A DNA stretch of 64,000 nt from contig LFMX01000002.1 in assembly GCA_001184405.1 (NCBI GenBank), positions 1-64,000 of the forward strand, read 5' to 3'. The translations under genes were made by a program, and so were the position numbers. Positions 47,562-56,861 of the stretch are shown piece after piece (the first letter of the stretch is position 1; each line of letters begins with the position of its first letter). The DNA is from Candidatus Burkholderia humilis (GTDB lineage: Bacteria; Pseudomonadota; Gammaproteobacteria; Burkholderiales; Burkholderiaceae). Under the pieces are notes generated by a model, which was not told the origin of the DNA, ran no database searches, and saw nothing but the letters and a program-made list of their open reading frames with translations.

Positions 47562-49300
47562 CTACTTCTTGCCCATCGGCAACGCCAGATCGCCTGGCAT
47601 ATGCATCGCCGATGCCGCCATCGGCAGACTCTCCACCGGCGCATCGCTCTTGAGCGGCAGGCCGCTCGACGTGAGCAGCGTCGCCGATCCGTCCTCGCCC
47701 TTGATCAGACGCCCGAGATGTCCCGCGAGCCGCATCGTGAGCGCGGCGATCGTGATGGTCGGAAAGTTCGCGCCGACGGTCGGGAACACCGAACTGCCCG
47801 CGACGAACAGATTGCTCATGCCGTGCACCTTCAGGTTGCGATCGACCACGCCTTCCTTGTCGGAATCGTGCATGCGCGTCGTGCCCATGTGATGCCACGT
47901 GCCTTCGAGCTGCGCGGGCCACGGCTTGCCTTCGATCGGCTCGTCGAGTTCGACATCGGCGACGCCGCCGTGCTTCAGTTCATCGGCGATCAGCGCGACC
48001 GTGCGATCGAACGTGCGCTTGACCAGCTCCGTCACCTGCCAGTTCACGATCACGCGATTCATGCCGATCCGATCCTTCTGCGCCGACAAGGTCACGCGGC
48101 TGTCGTAGCACGGCTCCGCTTCGACGATCGTCTGAATCTTCACTTCAGTGACGAGCGGACGCGGCTGCAACAGACGCGCGAGACCGAAGCACGCGGTATC
48201 GACGGGATGCGCCATCATCGTGAAGAGATCGCCGGTCATGTAGCTCGGCTGATCCTTCTTCAGCACAGCCTGCTTCGCGCGAATCAGCGCTTCGGTGCCC
48301 TTCGTGTTTTCGCCGCGGAACACCGAGTAGAACCACGCGCGCATTGAGCAGCTTCTCTTTTTCGAGCACCGATTGCGTCAGCGCAAACTGCGACGAAATG
48401 AACGTGCCATACGCCGACACCACGCGGTTCTGATAGTGATACTTGATGTCGTAGAGCTTGTTGCGCGCCCATTCCTTCCTGAAGTTCACCTTCGCCGACA
48501 TGATGCGCGGATGGTCCATGAAGTAGCGGCCGACGAGATCGTTGCCGTTGCCCAGCCCCGCCTTCTGCACCTTGTTCGACGACAGCAACAGCCGCGCATT
48601 TTCGATCCCGCCCGTCGCCAGCACGAAAATGCTTCGCGCGAACCGCGAAACGCCGTCCGGTGAAGGTGCCGATCTCGATCTTCGTGACGGTGCGCGCTTC
48701 GCTGTCGGTATCGATATTCAACGCGTTCGCGAAGAGAAACACGCGCACGTTCTTGGCATCGAGCAAGTGCTTGCGATACACCTTGCCGAAGCGCACCGGC
48801 GGGCTGAACTGCGAGATCGTGTCGCGCACCTTGCCGGTCGGAAACGGATGACGCCGCACATCGTTTCGATGAATCGCCGCTTCCCAGTACGCCGGCTCGA
48901 AGTTGTTCTCGCCCAGTTGCAGCAACTGATGCGTGCGCGCGTAATACGGGCGCAGTTCTTCGAGACCGAACGGCCAGCCCCTATCGGCGACCCAGTCGCG
49001 CTTTTCGAAATCCCAGGGATCGAGCGGACGACACCAGCCGCCCCAGCAATTGCTGCTGCCGCCGAGAAAGCGGCTGCGGCAACCGTCCGCGAACTCGTAC
49101 GGCACACCAACGTTCTCACCGCGATACAGATCGCGCGTGTCGTCGTCGGCCTTGTAGCCGCCGCTTTCCAGCAGCACCGCGCTGATGCCCGGCTTCTCGA
49201 GTTCGAGCGCCATCGTGATCCCCGCCACGCCCGCGCCGATGATGCAAACCGTGGTCTCGATGACCGCGCCTTCTTCCACGCTTCGGCTGTCAATGAACAT
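47562..49300 (-). pseudogene. GMC-family FAD oxidoreductase, two frameshifts
   Basis: GMC enzymes oxidise alcohols or sugars with FAD. The start MFIDSRSVEEGAVIETTVCI leads to the dinucleotide motif IGAGVAGITMALELE and CRSRFLGGSSNCWGGW. An extra T near 48628 breaks AKHF-VLATGGIENARLLLS, and about two bases are missing near 48347 between LLNAR and WFYSVFRGENTKGT. The last piece carries the GMC C-terminal signature (EGTWHHMGTTRMHD, NLFVAGSSVFPTVGANFPTI) with the active-site His/Asn region, and ends PMGKK at 47562. Homologues occur in exopolysaccharide clusters, where they may modify sugars; that role is inferred. Confidence 0.88.
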
Positions 49301-49554
49301 GCCCCGTGCCCCTTCTTATTCCGTGCTTGAGCGATACAGCTCCCCGATGCCCTCGTAGAGGAGACACACCGCGCCTTGGATCAATAGACCGGCTTGTTGC
49401 TCGTCACTGCCCGTCACTGCTCATGAGAGCGAGCTTGAAGCATCCCGCCGAACGCGCCATCTGTATGCGTTATTTCGTACGAAACGTGATGCATTGCGCC
49501 ATCGATTCACGCATTAATTGACGAATGCCGCTCACGACGCGGCGCAATCGGTCA

Positions 49555-50169
49555 TTAAGGAAAGCGCTTTCTGATGAACCGGACAGGATTGCCGCCATAC
49601 ACGCCTTCCGCTTCGAGCGAACGATGCACCACGGAAAGCGGCGTGACGACCGCCGAACGTCCGATGGTGACGCCCATCTGCACCACGCATTTGGATGTGA
49701 TCCACACGCCGTCTTCGATCACGATCGGTGCGACCTGCAAATCCATGTTGCCGGCGACATCGTGCGAGCCCGTCGTGAGAAACGTGCCCTGCGAAATGCA
49801 CACGTCGTTGCCAATACGAATGTCGGTCTGGTTGTAGATCCAGGCATCGACGCCGAACCAGCAGTTGTCGCCGACGGTGAGATTCCACGGCGCCTTCACG
49901 CGAATCAGATGCGGCATGCGACAGTTCTTGCCGATACGCGCACCGAACGCGCGCAACAACGCAACGCGCACGAAAGACACCGGAATAAAGCGGTTATTGA
50001 TGAACGCCGCTTCGAGAAAGAACCACACGAGTTCCGTGATGAAGCCGCGTTTGGCGACGAAGTTTCCGGGACCGGCGAGTGACAGATCGATCACCTTGCC
50101 GCGCGTGTGCTTGTGCGTGGGCGGTTCGCTTGCCGCGTCCACGCAACGTTGCTCGACCGCTCTGTCCAT
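49555..50169 (-). CDS. WcaF-like colanic-acid-type acetyltransferase
   Basis: 204 residues of the left-handed beta-helix (hexapeptide) acetyltransferase family. The N-terminal part FITELVWFFLEAAFINNRFI is the WcaF-type lead. The hexapeptide repeats run IGKNCRMPHLIRVKAPWNLT, VGDNCWFGVDAWIYNQTDIR, IGNDVCISQGTFL, with the catalytic His in TTGSHDVAGN, and end VYGGNPVRFIRKRF. It would O-acetylate an exopolysaccharide sugar with acetyl-CoA. Start at 50169. A perfect 18-bp inverted repeat lies 29 bp upstream. Intact. Confidence 0.9.
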   Translation of the reverse strand: MDRAVEQRCVDAASEPPTHKHTRGKVIDLSLAGPGNFVAKRGFITELVWFFLEAAFINNRFIPVSFVRVALLRAFGARIGKNCRMPHLIRVKAPWNLTVGDNCWFGVDAWIYNQTDIRIGNDVCISQGTFLTTGSHDVAGNMDLQVAPIVIEDGVWITSKCVVQMGVTIGRSAVVTPLSVVHRSLEAEGVYGGNPVRFIRKRFP

Positions 50170-50197
50170 TTGACCCCCGCGTGTCAATTCCCGTTTT

Positions 50198-50251
50198 CCG
50201 GATGCAGTACAGCGCACATGACATGCTGCATGCGCGCTGTACTGCATCCGG
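50198..50251. promoter_or_regulatory. perfect 18-bp inverted repeat upstream of the WcaF-like gene
   Basis: CCGGATGCAGTACAGCGC (50198-50215) and GCGCTGTACTGCATCCGG (50234-50251) are exact reverse complements separated by 18 bases. The repeat lies 29 bp before the acetyltransferase start. It could be an operator or a leader hairpin; without a T run it is not an intrinsic terminator. Confidence 0.8.
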
Positions 50252-50641
50252 ACCTTCGTTAATTTGGCCTTTTGCTTTTTATTCACATCCTACGGGATGC
50301 GCCCTATGTTCGAATGACATGGTCTTCTTGTCGCTTGCCTTTGGTCCAAAAGAAAGCGCCACTTGTACTGCGTCATCCGGCTGCATACGGTAGGCCGATT
50401 ATGGTCGAACGCCTGCGTGAAACGTGTGCGATGCGAAACGAATGGCCGCTTCAGCATGGCTTTTGGCGGTAGCCGGCGGTGAGCATCGATAAGCTGATTT
50501 AATGCGTGTCAGGCTTGGTGCCGGCGCTTGTGCGCGGCTCACCGGGAAGTGACGCGAAAGAGCGGTTTGGTGCACATTTGCATCATTTCCGATCGCGTAA
50601 CCTACGCTATCCGAAAGGCCGATATTCGCTTGGAGATACTG
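50252..50641. other. 390-bp intergenic, no gene recognised
   Basis: It lies between the divergent WcaF-like gene and a small secreted protein remnant. I see nothing coding on either strand. GGAG just before 50642 is the ribosome site of the next gene. Confidence 0.6.
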
Positions 50642-50950
50642 ATGAAACACGAGCTACGCGCCGCCTTGTTGCCCCTCGTCGTCGCCGTACTCGCGTCGTG
50701 CGCTGCGCATGCGGGCGGTTACGCCGATGCCGCAATCACCAACGGACAGGGCGGCGGCCGCGCACCGACCGAGATGGATCTGCTTGGCAGCCCGCGCACC
50801 TATGCCGATCCGTGTACGGCGCGCCGACCGACGGCCTCGGCGGCCAGCGCGGCGCCATCACGAATGCGCAGACCGCTCAGGGCATTTCGCCGACCGAGTC
50901 TTTTGCCGCAGCGCACGCTTTCGCGTCATCGTTTAAAAGGACGTTGAAAG
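50642..50950 (+). pseudogene. small secreted hypothetical protein, frameshifted
   Basis: GGAGATACTG precedes MKHELRAALLPLVVAVLASC, then AAHAGGYADAAITNGQGG: a signal peptide (AHA cleavage near residue 24) and a Gly/Ala-rich mature start. One base is missing near 50813 (YADPCTARRPTAS instead of YADPVYGAPTDGLGG). The other frame reads VYGAPTDGLGGQRGAITNAQ, then TAQGISPTESFAAAHAFASS. The true end is unclear. The function is unknown; the length is about 100 residues if restored. Confidence 0.6.
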
Positions 50951-51313
50951 CTGGCTGTATTAGTCGGCGGATTGAAATAACCCATTTCGTTTCGATCCGA
51001 CTTTTTCGAGCCGTCTCGCGCCATCCGCGCGACAAACAATTGGCGCTTCGGCTCATCGCACGCTCGGTCAAATTTGCCGCTTCCGTGCAGATCTCGCAAC
51101 GCGGCAAAGCTTGATCGGGTGTTTCACCTTTGATAGGAACAACGCACGGCCGCCGCTGCGGCACGTTCGACACGATCTCGCCGCATAGTGCATGGCTTCG
51201 GGATTGATCGGACGAAGCGCGCTCACGCGTGCGCACGCGCACGGTCGTGCATCGGCGCAGGCTTCATCGTGAGCGCGCGCGGCGTCCTTTCCACGGTTTC
51301 CATCCCTGACACG
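50951..51313. other. 363-bp intergenic, no gene recognised
   Basis: No recognisable gene. Overlapping ORFs on both strands have no family features. The region leads into the lipoprotein gene at 51314. Confidence 0.55.
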
Positions 51314-53446
51314 ATGACCCGACTCCTTCGTCCGCGCCTGCCTCTTCTGTTTATCACGCTCCTGGCGCTCGCCGCCTGCGACCGCCACGCGCCGATCGAC
51401 AGCGCGCAGGCGGCCGAAGCCGTATCGATCGATGGCGGCGCGTGGGTGCCCTGCGCGAGCGAGCGCGGCACGTGCGCCTTCAGCGGTAGCCGCCGCGTGA
51501 TGTACGGCACGGCCGCGCAGCACACCGTGAAGACGTTCAGGGACGAAGCGCACTGCGACAACGGTTCATTCGATGACCCCGCGCCCGGCGCAGAAAAAAC
51601 CTGCTGGTACGAGGCCGACAAAGGCGCGAGCGTCGCGCCGGCGGCGAAACGCGCGGTGGCGACGCGCATCGAACCGAAACCCGCCGATACCCCGCCGATG
51701 CAATGCAGCGCGCCGGGCGCGCCGGTGCCCGCATCGCAAGACGGCGATGCGATCGAAGCCGATACGCCCGGCAGCGACGGCACACGCATGTTCGCGCTCG
51801 ATGCGCCGATTCGCGTCGCGATCACGACGCGCGCTTCATCGGCCGATACCGTCGCCTGGCAAATCCGCGCCGAGTGGAACACCGTGAAGGCGAGCGGCCA
51901 GTTTCCGGTCGCGGCGAAAGCGCAAACGTACACGCTCGCGTGCACATCGGGCGCGGCGGGTTACTTCGCGGTGAGCGCGACGCTGACGGCGCAGAAAAGC
52001 GCGTTGTCCGCGCGCGGCACGCGGCCGACGGGCATCGCGACATTCGGCGTATTGTCGAACGTGACGGTCGCACTGCCTGCGGTGAACTTCGCGCACCCGG
52101 ATCAACATCGCTTTGGCGGACAGGGCGTGGCGTATCTGAAGCTGGGCGAAACGTGCTGTTCCGGCGATGGTTATCGTCCGCTCTATCCGGCGCTCGGTCT
52201 CACGTGGGTCAACGACAACCGCAACTGGTACATGAGCGAAGAGAAAGCGCCGAACCAGTTCAACCCGAGCGCGGACCATCTTCAGTCGTTCTTCAAACAC
52301 GAAGGACTCTTGCGCCTGATTCAGCTCGACGGCATTCCCGCCTGGGCCAGCCCGAATAAGAAGCAAACGCACAGCTACACGCCCGCGATGATGGAGGCGT
52401 ATCGCGACTACATGAAGCGCGTCGGCGAGGAGTCGAATGCGGTGCGCAAGAAGTGGTTCCCGCAGCAGACGGCCAACTACTATCAGGTCACGTGGGAGCC
52501 GGACTACGAAGGCGGCCTGCCCTGGAAAGATTCCGATGCGAACCTCGTCGCGATGTACAAGGCCACGCACGAGCCCATTCACGCGACCGATCCGAACGCG
52601 GTCGTCATGGGCCTCACGCTGTCGAATCTCGCCTCGAACGCGACGTGGTTAAAGCGCCTCGCGCCGCTTGGCATCGGCAAATATCTGGATGGCGTAAGCG
52701 CGCATGGTTACTACGACGTGGGCACGTCGCCGTCGCATCCGCCCGAACGTTTCGATGCCGATCCGTCCACCGCCTTCAAGTCGATGCCCGGCGCGAAGCT
52801 CTTCGTCACGGAAACGAGCGTGAGTTACGACATCGGCAGCAAGTACAGGCCGAATTCGCCGAACTGGAACGTGCTCTATGCGCAAGGCGCGGTGGTCGTG
52901 CGCGCGCATCTGATTCTGCTCGGCGAAGGCGCGGACGTGAGCTTCGTGTTCTATTCCGCCGATTTCCCTGGTGAGATCGGCTATGGCGTGTTCTTCGATC
53001 TCGTCAACGCGCAAGGCGGCTTCGGCCTCAACGCGATCAGCCCGAAACCGGCCGCAATGTCCGTCGCCGCGATGACGCGCATGATCGACGGCACCATGAC
53101 ACTGGGTCACGTCAACGGCACGCCGCGCGGCGTGTATGCGTATGCGTTCCAGCGTCTGAACAACGGCAAGATCGTGACCGCGCTCTGGACGCACGACAAC
53201 GCGGTATGGCCGGGACCGAAGGGGTTCGATCCGGCGCACGCGGTGAACTACACACTCACCGTCAATGATGTGGGTAAGTCCGGCACGGTGACTGTGTTCG
53301 ACATGATGGGCAACGCATCGAACGTCAAATACGAGGACGGACGCGTGGCGCTCACGCTGACCGAAGCGCCCCTTTATGTCGTCTCCGATAACACCGCCAC
53401 CATGCGCGCGAATGTAACCAAACCTGTCGGATACACCGGCCAATGA
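51314..53446 (+). CDS. large lipoprotein resembling a clan GH-A glycoside hydrolase
   Basis: 710 residues. The start MTRLLRPRLPLLFITLLALA, then ACDRHAP, gives a lipoprotein signal (LALAAC lipobox). Residues about 30-260 are beta-rich with paired Cys. From about 260 (NFAHPDQHRFGGQGVAYLKL) a (beta/alpha)8-like domain follows. In it YYQVTWEPDYEGGLPWKDSD and KLFVTETSVSYDIGSKY place two Glu residues where GH-A enzymes carry the acid/base and nucleophile. A beta-rich end follows (AYAFQRLNNGKIVTALWTHD). It could trim or release the exopolysaccharide made by this region. No precise family is claimed. Intact over more than 2 kb, unlike most neighbours. Confidence 0.75.
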   Translation: MTRLLRPRLPLLFITLLALAACDRHAPIDSAQAAEAVSIDGGAWVPCASERGTCAFSGSRRVMYGTAAQHTVKTFRDEAHCDNGSFDDPAPGAEKTCWYEADKGASVAPAAKRAVATRIEPKPADTPPMQCSAPGAPVPASQDGDAIEADTPGSDGTRMFALDAPIRVAITTRASSADTVAWQIRAEWNTVKASGQFPVAAKAQTYTLACTSGAAGYFAVSATLTAQKSALSARGTRPTGIATFGVLSNVTVALPAVNFAHPDQHRFGGQGVAYLKLGETCCSGDGYRPLYPALGLTWVNDNRNWYMSEEKAPNQFNPSADHLQSFFKHEGLLRLIQLDGIPAWASPNKKQTHSYTPAMMEAYRDYMKRVGEESNAVRKKWFPQQTANYYQVTWEPDYEGGLPWKDSDANLVAMYKATHEPIHATDPNAVVMGLTLSNLASNATWLKRLAPLGIGKYLDGVSAHGYYDVGTSPSHPPERFDADPSTAFKSMPGAKLFVTETSVSYDIGSKYRPNSPNWNVLYAQGAVVVRAHLILLGEGADVSFVFYSADFPGEIGYGVFFDLVNAQGGFGLNAISPKPAAMSVAAMTRMIDGTMTLGHVNGTPRGVYAYAFQRLNNGKIVTALWTHDNAVWPGPKGFDPAHAVNYTLTVNDVGKSGTVTVFDMMGNASNVKYEDGRVALTLTEAPLYVVSDNTATMRANVTKPVGYTGQ

Positions 53447-53606
53447 GCATGCAAATGTTGTCCTGCACAACCGATCTTTCGGCGCTTTAAGCCAGTATCG
53501 CGCGCGCCTTCGCATAAACGGCGCGCGCTACACTGGATCAGCGCTGAACCTGCCGACAGCCCGGCGAACGCCATCCACATAACTCGAAACAAATACGGAG
53601 CGGTGA

Positions 53607-54059
53607 ATGCTAAGCAAGGAGGATTTTTTGACGGTTGTGCGGCTGACGCCGCTCGTCTCGATCAATCTGATCGTGACGGACGGCAACCGGCGCGTGCTGG
53701 TCGGCCATCGGCACAACCGGCCGGCGCGCGATACGTGGTTCGTGCCGGGCGGACGCATCGCCAAGGACGAATCGCTCGATGCGGCGTTCAAGCGCATCGT
53801 CAATAACGAGCTGGGCGTGGCGAGCGTGGAGCGTTCGTCGTCGCGATTTTTCGGCGTGTATGAGCATCGCTACGATGACAACTTCGCGGGCGAGGAAGGC
53901 TTCGGCACCTATTACATCGGGCTCGCCTACGCGATGACGCTCTCGGGCACCGTGCCCATCGGCCGATTCGATCAGCACAGCGAATATCAGTGGCTCTTGC
54001 CCGACGATCTGCTCACGCGCGGTGACGTGCACGAGAACATCAAAGCATACTTTCGCTGA
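53607..54059 (+). CDS. gmm: GDP-mannose mannosyl hydrolase (Nudix)
   Basis: 150 residues. Gmm hydrolyses GDP-mannose to GDP and mannose and is typical of exopolysaccharide clusters. It has [20 protein letters not shown], the substrate stretch [20 protein letters not shown], and the altered Nudix box ([17 protein letters not shown], then NNELG) in which the usual REx2EE is replaced, as in Gmm. A C-terminal [13 protein letters not shown] follows. The start MLSKEDF has GCAAGGAGG-like sequence just inside. Intact; tail to tail with galU. Confidence 0.9.
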   Translation: MLSKEDFLTVVRLTPLVSINLIVTDGNRRVLVGHRHNRPARDTWFVPGGRIAKDESLDAAFKRIVNNELGVASVERSSSRFFGVYEHRYDDNFAGEEGFGTYYIGLAYAMTLSGTVPIGRFDQHSEYQWLLPDDLLTRGDVHENIKAYFR

Positions 54060-54067
54060 TCGTTCTG

Positions 54068-54098
54068 CAAAAACAAACGGCGCGCATCGCTGCGCGCC
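54068..54098 (-). terminator. terminator of galU
   Basis: GGCGCGCA (54079-54086) and TGCGCGCC (54091-54098) form an 8-bp stem with TCGC loop. On the minus strand the stem is followed by GTTTGTTTTTG. It also lies after gmm on the plus strand. Confidence 0.8.
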
Positions 54099-54125
54099 GC
54101 CTGCCCCTACCGCCAAGAAACTGAC

Positions 54126-55074
54126 TTACGCTTCGATCGCGTCGTCGGCATCGTTCGCGACGATCGCTTCTTCTTCGACCTTCTGCTGCACGCCGAACTG
54201 CGCCCGCAGATACGCTTCGAACTCCGTCTTCACTTCCGGATGGCGCAGCGCGAACTCGACCGTCGCCTTCAGATAGCCGAGTTTGTTGCCGCAATCGAAA
54301 CGCTGCCCGCGATAACGGAACGCCAGCACTTGCTCTTGCGTGAGCAGCGCCTGAATTGCATCGGTTAACTGAATGAATCTCGCCGCCTGCGCCCGGCGTT
54401 TGCGTGCGCAGGAATTCGAAGATGCGCGGCATCAGCACATAACGGCCGACCACGCCGAAGTTCGACGGCGCAACCGCCGGTTCCGGCTTCTCGACCATGC
54501 CCGAGAGCTTGAAGAGACCATCGTCCCACGGCTTGCCTTCGATCACGCCGTACGACTTCGTATCCTTGCGATCGATCTCTTCCACGCCGATCACCGACGA
54601 ATGATAGTGATCGAAGACATTGACCATTTGCGAAAGCACAGGCGGCGCGCCATCGAGCAGATCGTCGGCCAGCACGCCCGCGAACGGCTCGTTGCCGACG
54701 AGCTTTTCCGCGCACAGCACGGCATGACCGAGACCGAGACCGAGACCGAGCGCTTCGGCCTGACGCACATACATGCACGTGACATGGCTCGGCAAAATGC
54801 CGCGCACGAGTTCGAGCAGCTTGTCCTTGCCGCGCGCTTCGAGTTCCGCTTCGATCTCGTAGGACTTGTCGAAATGATCTTCGATTGCGCGCTTGCTGCG
54901 GCCCGTCACGAAGATCATTTCCGTGACGCCTGCGGCCAGGGCTTCTTCGACCGCGTATTGAATCAGCGGCTTATCCACGACGGGCAGCATTTCTTTCGGA
55001 CTGGCTTTGGTGGCAGGCAGAAAACGCGTACCGAGTCCCGCCACGAGAAATACCGCCTTTCGTACTTTGAGCAT
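54126..55074 (-). pseudogene. galU: UTP-glucose-1-phosphate uridylyltransferase, 4-nt duplication
   Basis: GalU makes UDP-glucose for LPS core, exopolysaccharide and trehalose. The start [20 protein letters not shown] at 55074 carries the nucleotide motif [19 protein letters not shown]; further [18 protein letters not shown] and [11 protein letters not shown] tandem GAAT (plus strand 54371-54378) adds four bases in [13 protein letters not shown], so the frame reads [13 protein letters not shown] and goes astray. The true end ([20 protein letters not shown] to DADDAIEA) is in another frame, stopping at 54126. A hexanucleotide is also expanded earlier (LGLGLGLGH for LGLGH). Loss of the C-terminal fifth removes part of the active site, so this copy is probably inactive. 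Confidence 0.9.
54726..54749. repeat. hexanucleotide tandem repeat inside galU
   Basis: Four copies of gaccga in tandem. In galU they encode Leu-Gly pairs; the family has LGLGH here, so two units appear to be extra. The change is in frame. Confidence 0.85.
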
Positions 55075-55413
55075 CGACTTACCTCGTTCGTTAGATGACG
55101 TGAAGCCGCGCGACCCCCGCTTCGAGCGTTCGCGGCGGCCTCTTCCTGTGCTACCGATTAAGGGTGCAAGCTGCCCGATTTCATCAGACGACTCCACTAA
55201 CGCCAGCTTATTCCTCGAATATCGAAATCATCTACCAACAGTTCGCCAAAATCCGACTTGGTGCGTGGCAGCTCGGGGCCGCCGCGCTCGAGGCCGCCGC
55301 GTATAGTGCGAACCATGTGACAGCACTATCCCGCCGGGCCGATCTGCATCGTGGACACGGGCGTGAGCCCTGACTCACCGCGTTGCCGGGACCGGAGTAG
55401 AAAGGAGAAGTCG

Positions 55414-56496
55414 ATGGTATATGCCAATGGATTAGGCAGATTGCAGGTCGTGCGCGCTCCCGAGCCCGACCGGCCGTCCGTCGACATGGCAAAGCGGATC
55501 GGCATTCTGATCTTCGAGGACTTTTCGCTCGTCGAAGTCAGTTCGATTTCCAAAGTCTTCTCGCTGGCCAATCAGGTCCGCATCGATGGCGAACGCGCGG
55601 CAGCGAACACATCGGCGAATGAATCGCCGAACTATGCGCTGCAATTCGTGTCCAGCGAAGGTGGGAGCGTGGCGAGCAGTTGCTCGATGCGCATCTGGAC
55701 CGAAAGTATCGAATCGCGCTGGATGAACGAATGCGATGCGCTGTTCATCGCGGGCGGCGCGGGCGGCGCGGGCGCACACAGCGCGCGTCACGATGCCTTG
55801 CTCCGCAAGCGGCTCGGGCGCATCGCGCCGAAGATTCCGTTTATCCAGGCGATCGGGGAAGGCGTGCATATTCTGGCCGCTGCGAATCTCACATTGCAAA
55901 ACCGTTCGCTCGATTTCGCGCATGAGGACGAGCCGGAGGAAGCGTTGTCGTCGGCACTGTCGCCTGCGATGTCGAGCGCGCTCTTCACCGCGGAACAAAC
56001 GCTGACGCTCGACGATCCTAAAGAGCCGATCGCAGCGGCGCTGTCGATCATCAAGTGCGATCACGGCGCGGCGGTGGCGCGCAAAGTATCGGAGCGCACG
56101 GTGCCGGGCGCGTGGCAAAAGCTCGCCACCGTTCTTGACGATACCGACGGCGGCGTGCGCCAGAAGATCGACGCGGCCGCGCGCTGGATTCGCGAAAACT
56201 ACGTGAAGCCGATTTCGATCACCAATGCCGCGCGCGTCGCCGCCATGAGCGAGCGCAATTTTCTGCGGCGCTTCAAGGCGCAGATCGGGCTGACGCCATC
56301 GGAATATTTATTGCGTGCGCGGCTCGATGCAAGCTGCATGCTGCTCGCCGGAACCGATCTTCCAGTCGACAAGATCGCGCGGCGCTGCGGCGCGGGCAGC
56401 GGCGACGGCCTCGCGAAAATTTTCCGCAAGCGCCTGTCGATTTCGCCGACCGAATACCGCATGGCCGGACGGCGCAAACAGGGCGATACCTCGTAA
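55414..56496 (+). CDS. GlxA-type AraC-family transcriptional regulator
   Basis: 360 residues. Residues 25-220 form a DJ-1/PfpI (class I amidotransferase-like) domain: RIGILIFEDFSLVEVSSISK, CDALFIAGGAGGAGAHSARH, and a non-catalytic position in IPFIQAIGEGVHILAAANLT (Gly-Glu-Gly where amidases have Cys). Residues from about 255 form the double HTH AraC domain: ARWIRENYVKPISITNAARV, MSERNFLRRFKAQIGLTPSE and DKIARRCGAGSGDGLAKIFR. Start at 55414 after AAAGGAGAAG, preferred over 55351. In this genus related regulators control exopolysaccharide or catabolic genes; the target is unknown. Intact. Confidence 0.9.
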   Translation: MVYANGLGRLQVVRAPEPDRPSVDMAKRIGILIFEDFSLVEVSSISKVFSLANQVRIDGERAAANTSANESPNYALQFVSSEGGSVASSCSMRIWTESIESRWMNECDALFIAGGAGGAGAHSARHDALLRKRLGRIAPKIPFIQAIGEGVHILAAANLTLQNRSLDFAHEDEPEEALSSALSPAMSSALFTAEQTLTLDDPKEPIAAALSIIKCDHGAAVARKVSERTVPGAWQKLATVLDDTDGGVRQKIDAAARWIRENYVKPISITNAARVAAMSERNFLRRFKAQIGLTPSEYLLRARLDASCMLLAGTDLPVDKIARRCGAGSGDGLAKIFRKRLSISPTEYRMAGRRKQGDTS

Positions 56497-56532
56497 CGCA
56501 GTCCTTTGGGGCTGCGCATCACGGAGAAAGCA

Positions 56533-56836
56533 TTGAGTAACAAAAGTCATCTTCTATTCCTGGGCTTTTTCCAATTTCGGCGATGTAGCGCTCACGATGC
56601 CGATCGCCGTCGTGTGCGCGTTCTGGCTGCGTTCGGTCGACAAGCGCCTCGCTATTTATTGGGCGCTGGCGCTGATGGCGGGCATGGCGCTCGTCGGCGT
56701 CTCCAAGATTCTTTACGCGGGATGCGGCGTCGAAATTCCCGCGATTCACTTTCGTATGATCAGCGGTCACACCATGCTGTCCACCGCCGGCTTGCTGCTG
56801 AGCGGTTTCGGCAAGCATTGGTATCGGCTGGGGTGG
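56533..56836 (+). pseudogene. PAP2-family membrane phosphatase remnant
   Basis: A TTG at 56533 (an extra T may have destroyed ATGAGTAAC) opens SNKSHLLFLGFFQFRR. In another frame the start continues FSNFGDVALTMPIAVVCAFW, LRSVDKRLAIYWALALMAGM and ALVGVSKILYAGCGVEIPAI, then SGHTMLSTAGLLLSGFGKHW, where SGH is the PAP2 catalytic motif 2. The sequence then enters an adapter-like stretch at 56837 and never reaches motif 3. It is therefore frameshifted at the start and cut by the chimeric join; its native 3' end is unknown. Confidence 0.78.
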
Positions 56837-56861
56837 CTCTTTTACACATCTGACGCTGCCG
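56837..56861. other. Illumina Nextera adapter-like sequence at a junction
   Basis: The 25 bases match the Nextera transposase adapter as read through at the end of an insert, with one difference. The core TACACATCTGACGCTGCCG (from 56843) is exact. Bacterial coding sequence (PAP2) lies on the left and AT-rich eukaryote-like sequence on the right. This marks an artificial join. Confidence 0.9.
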
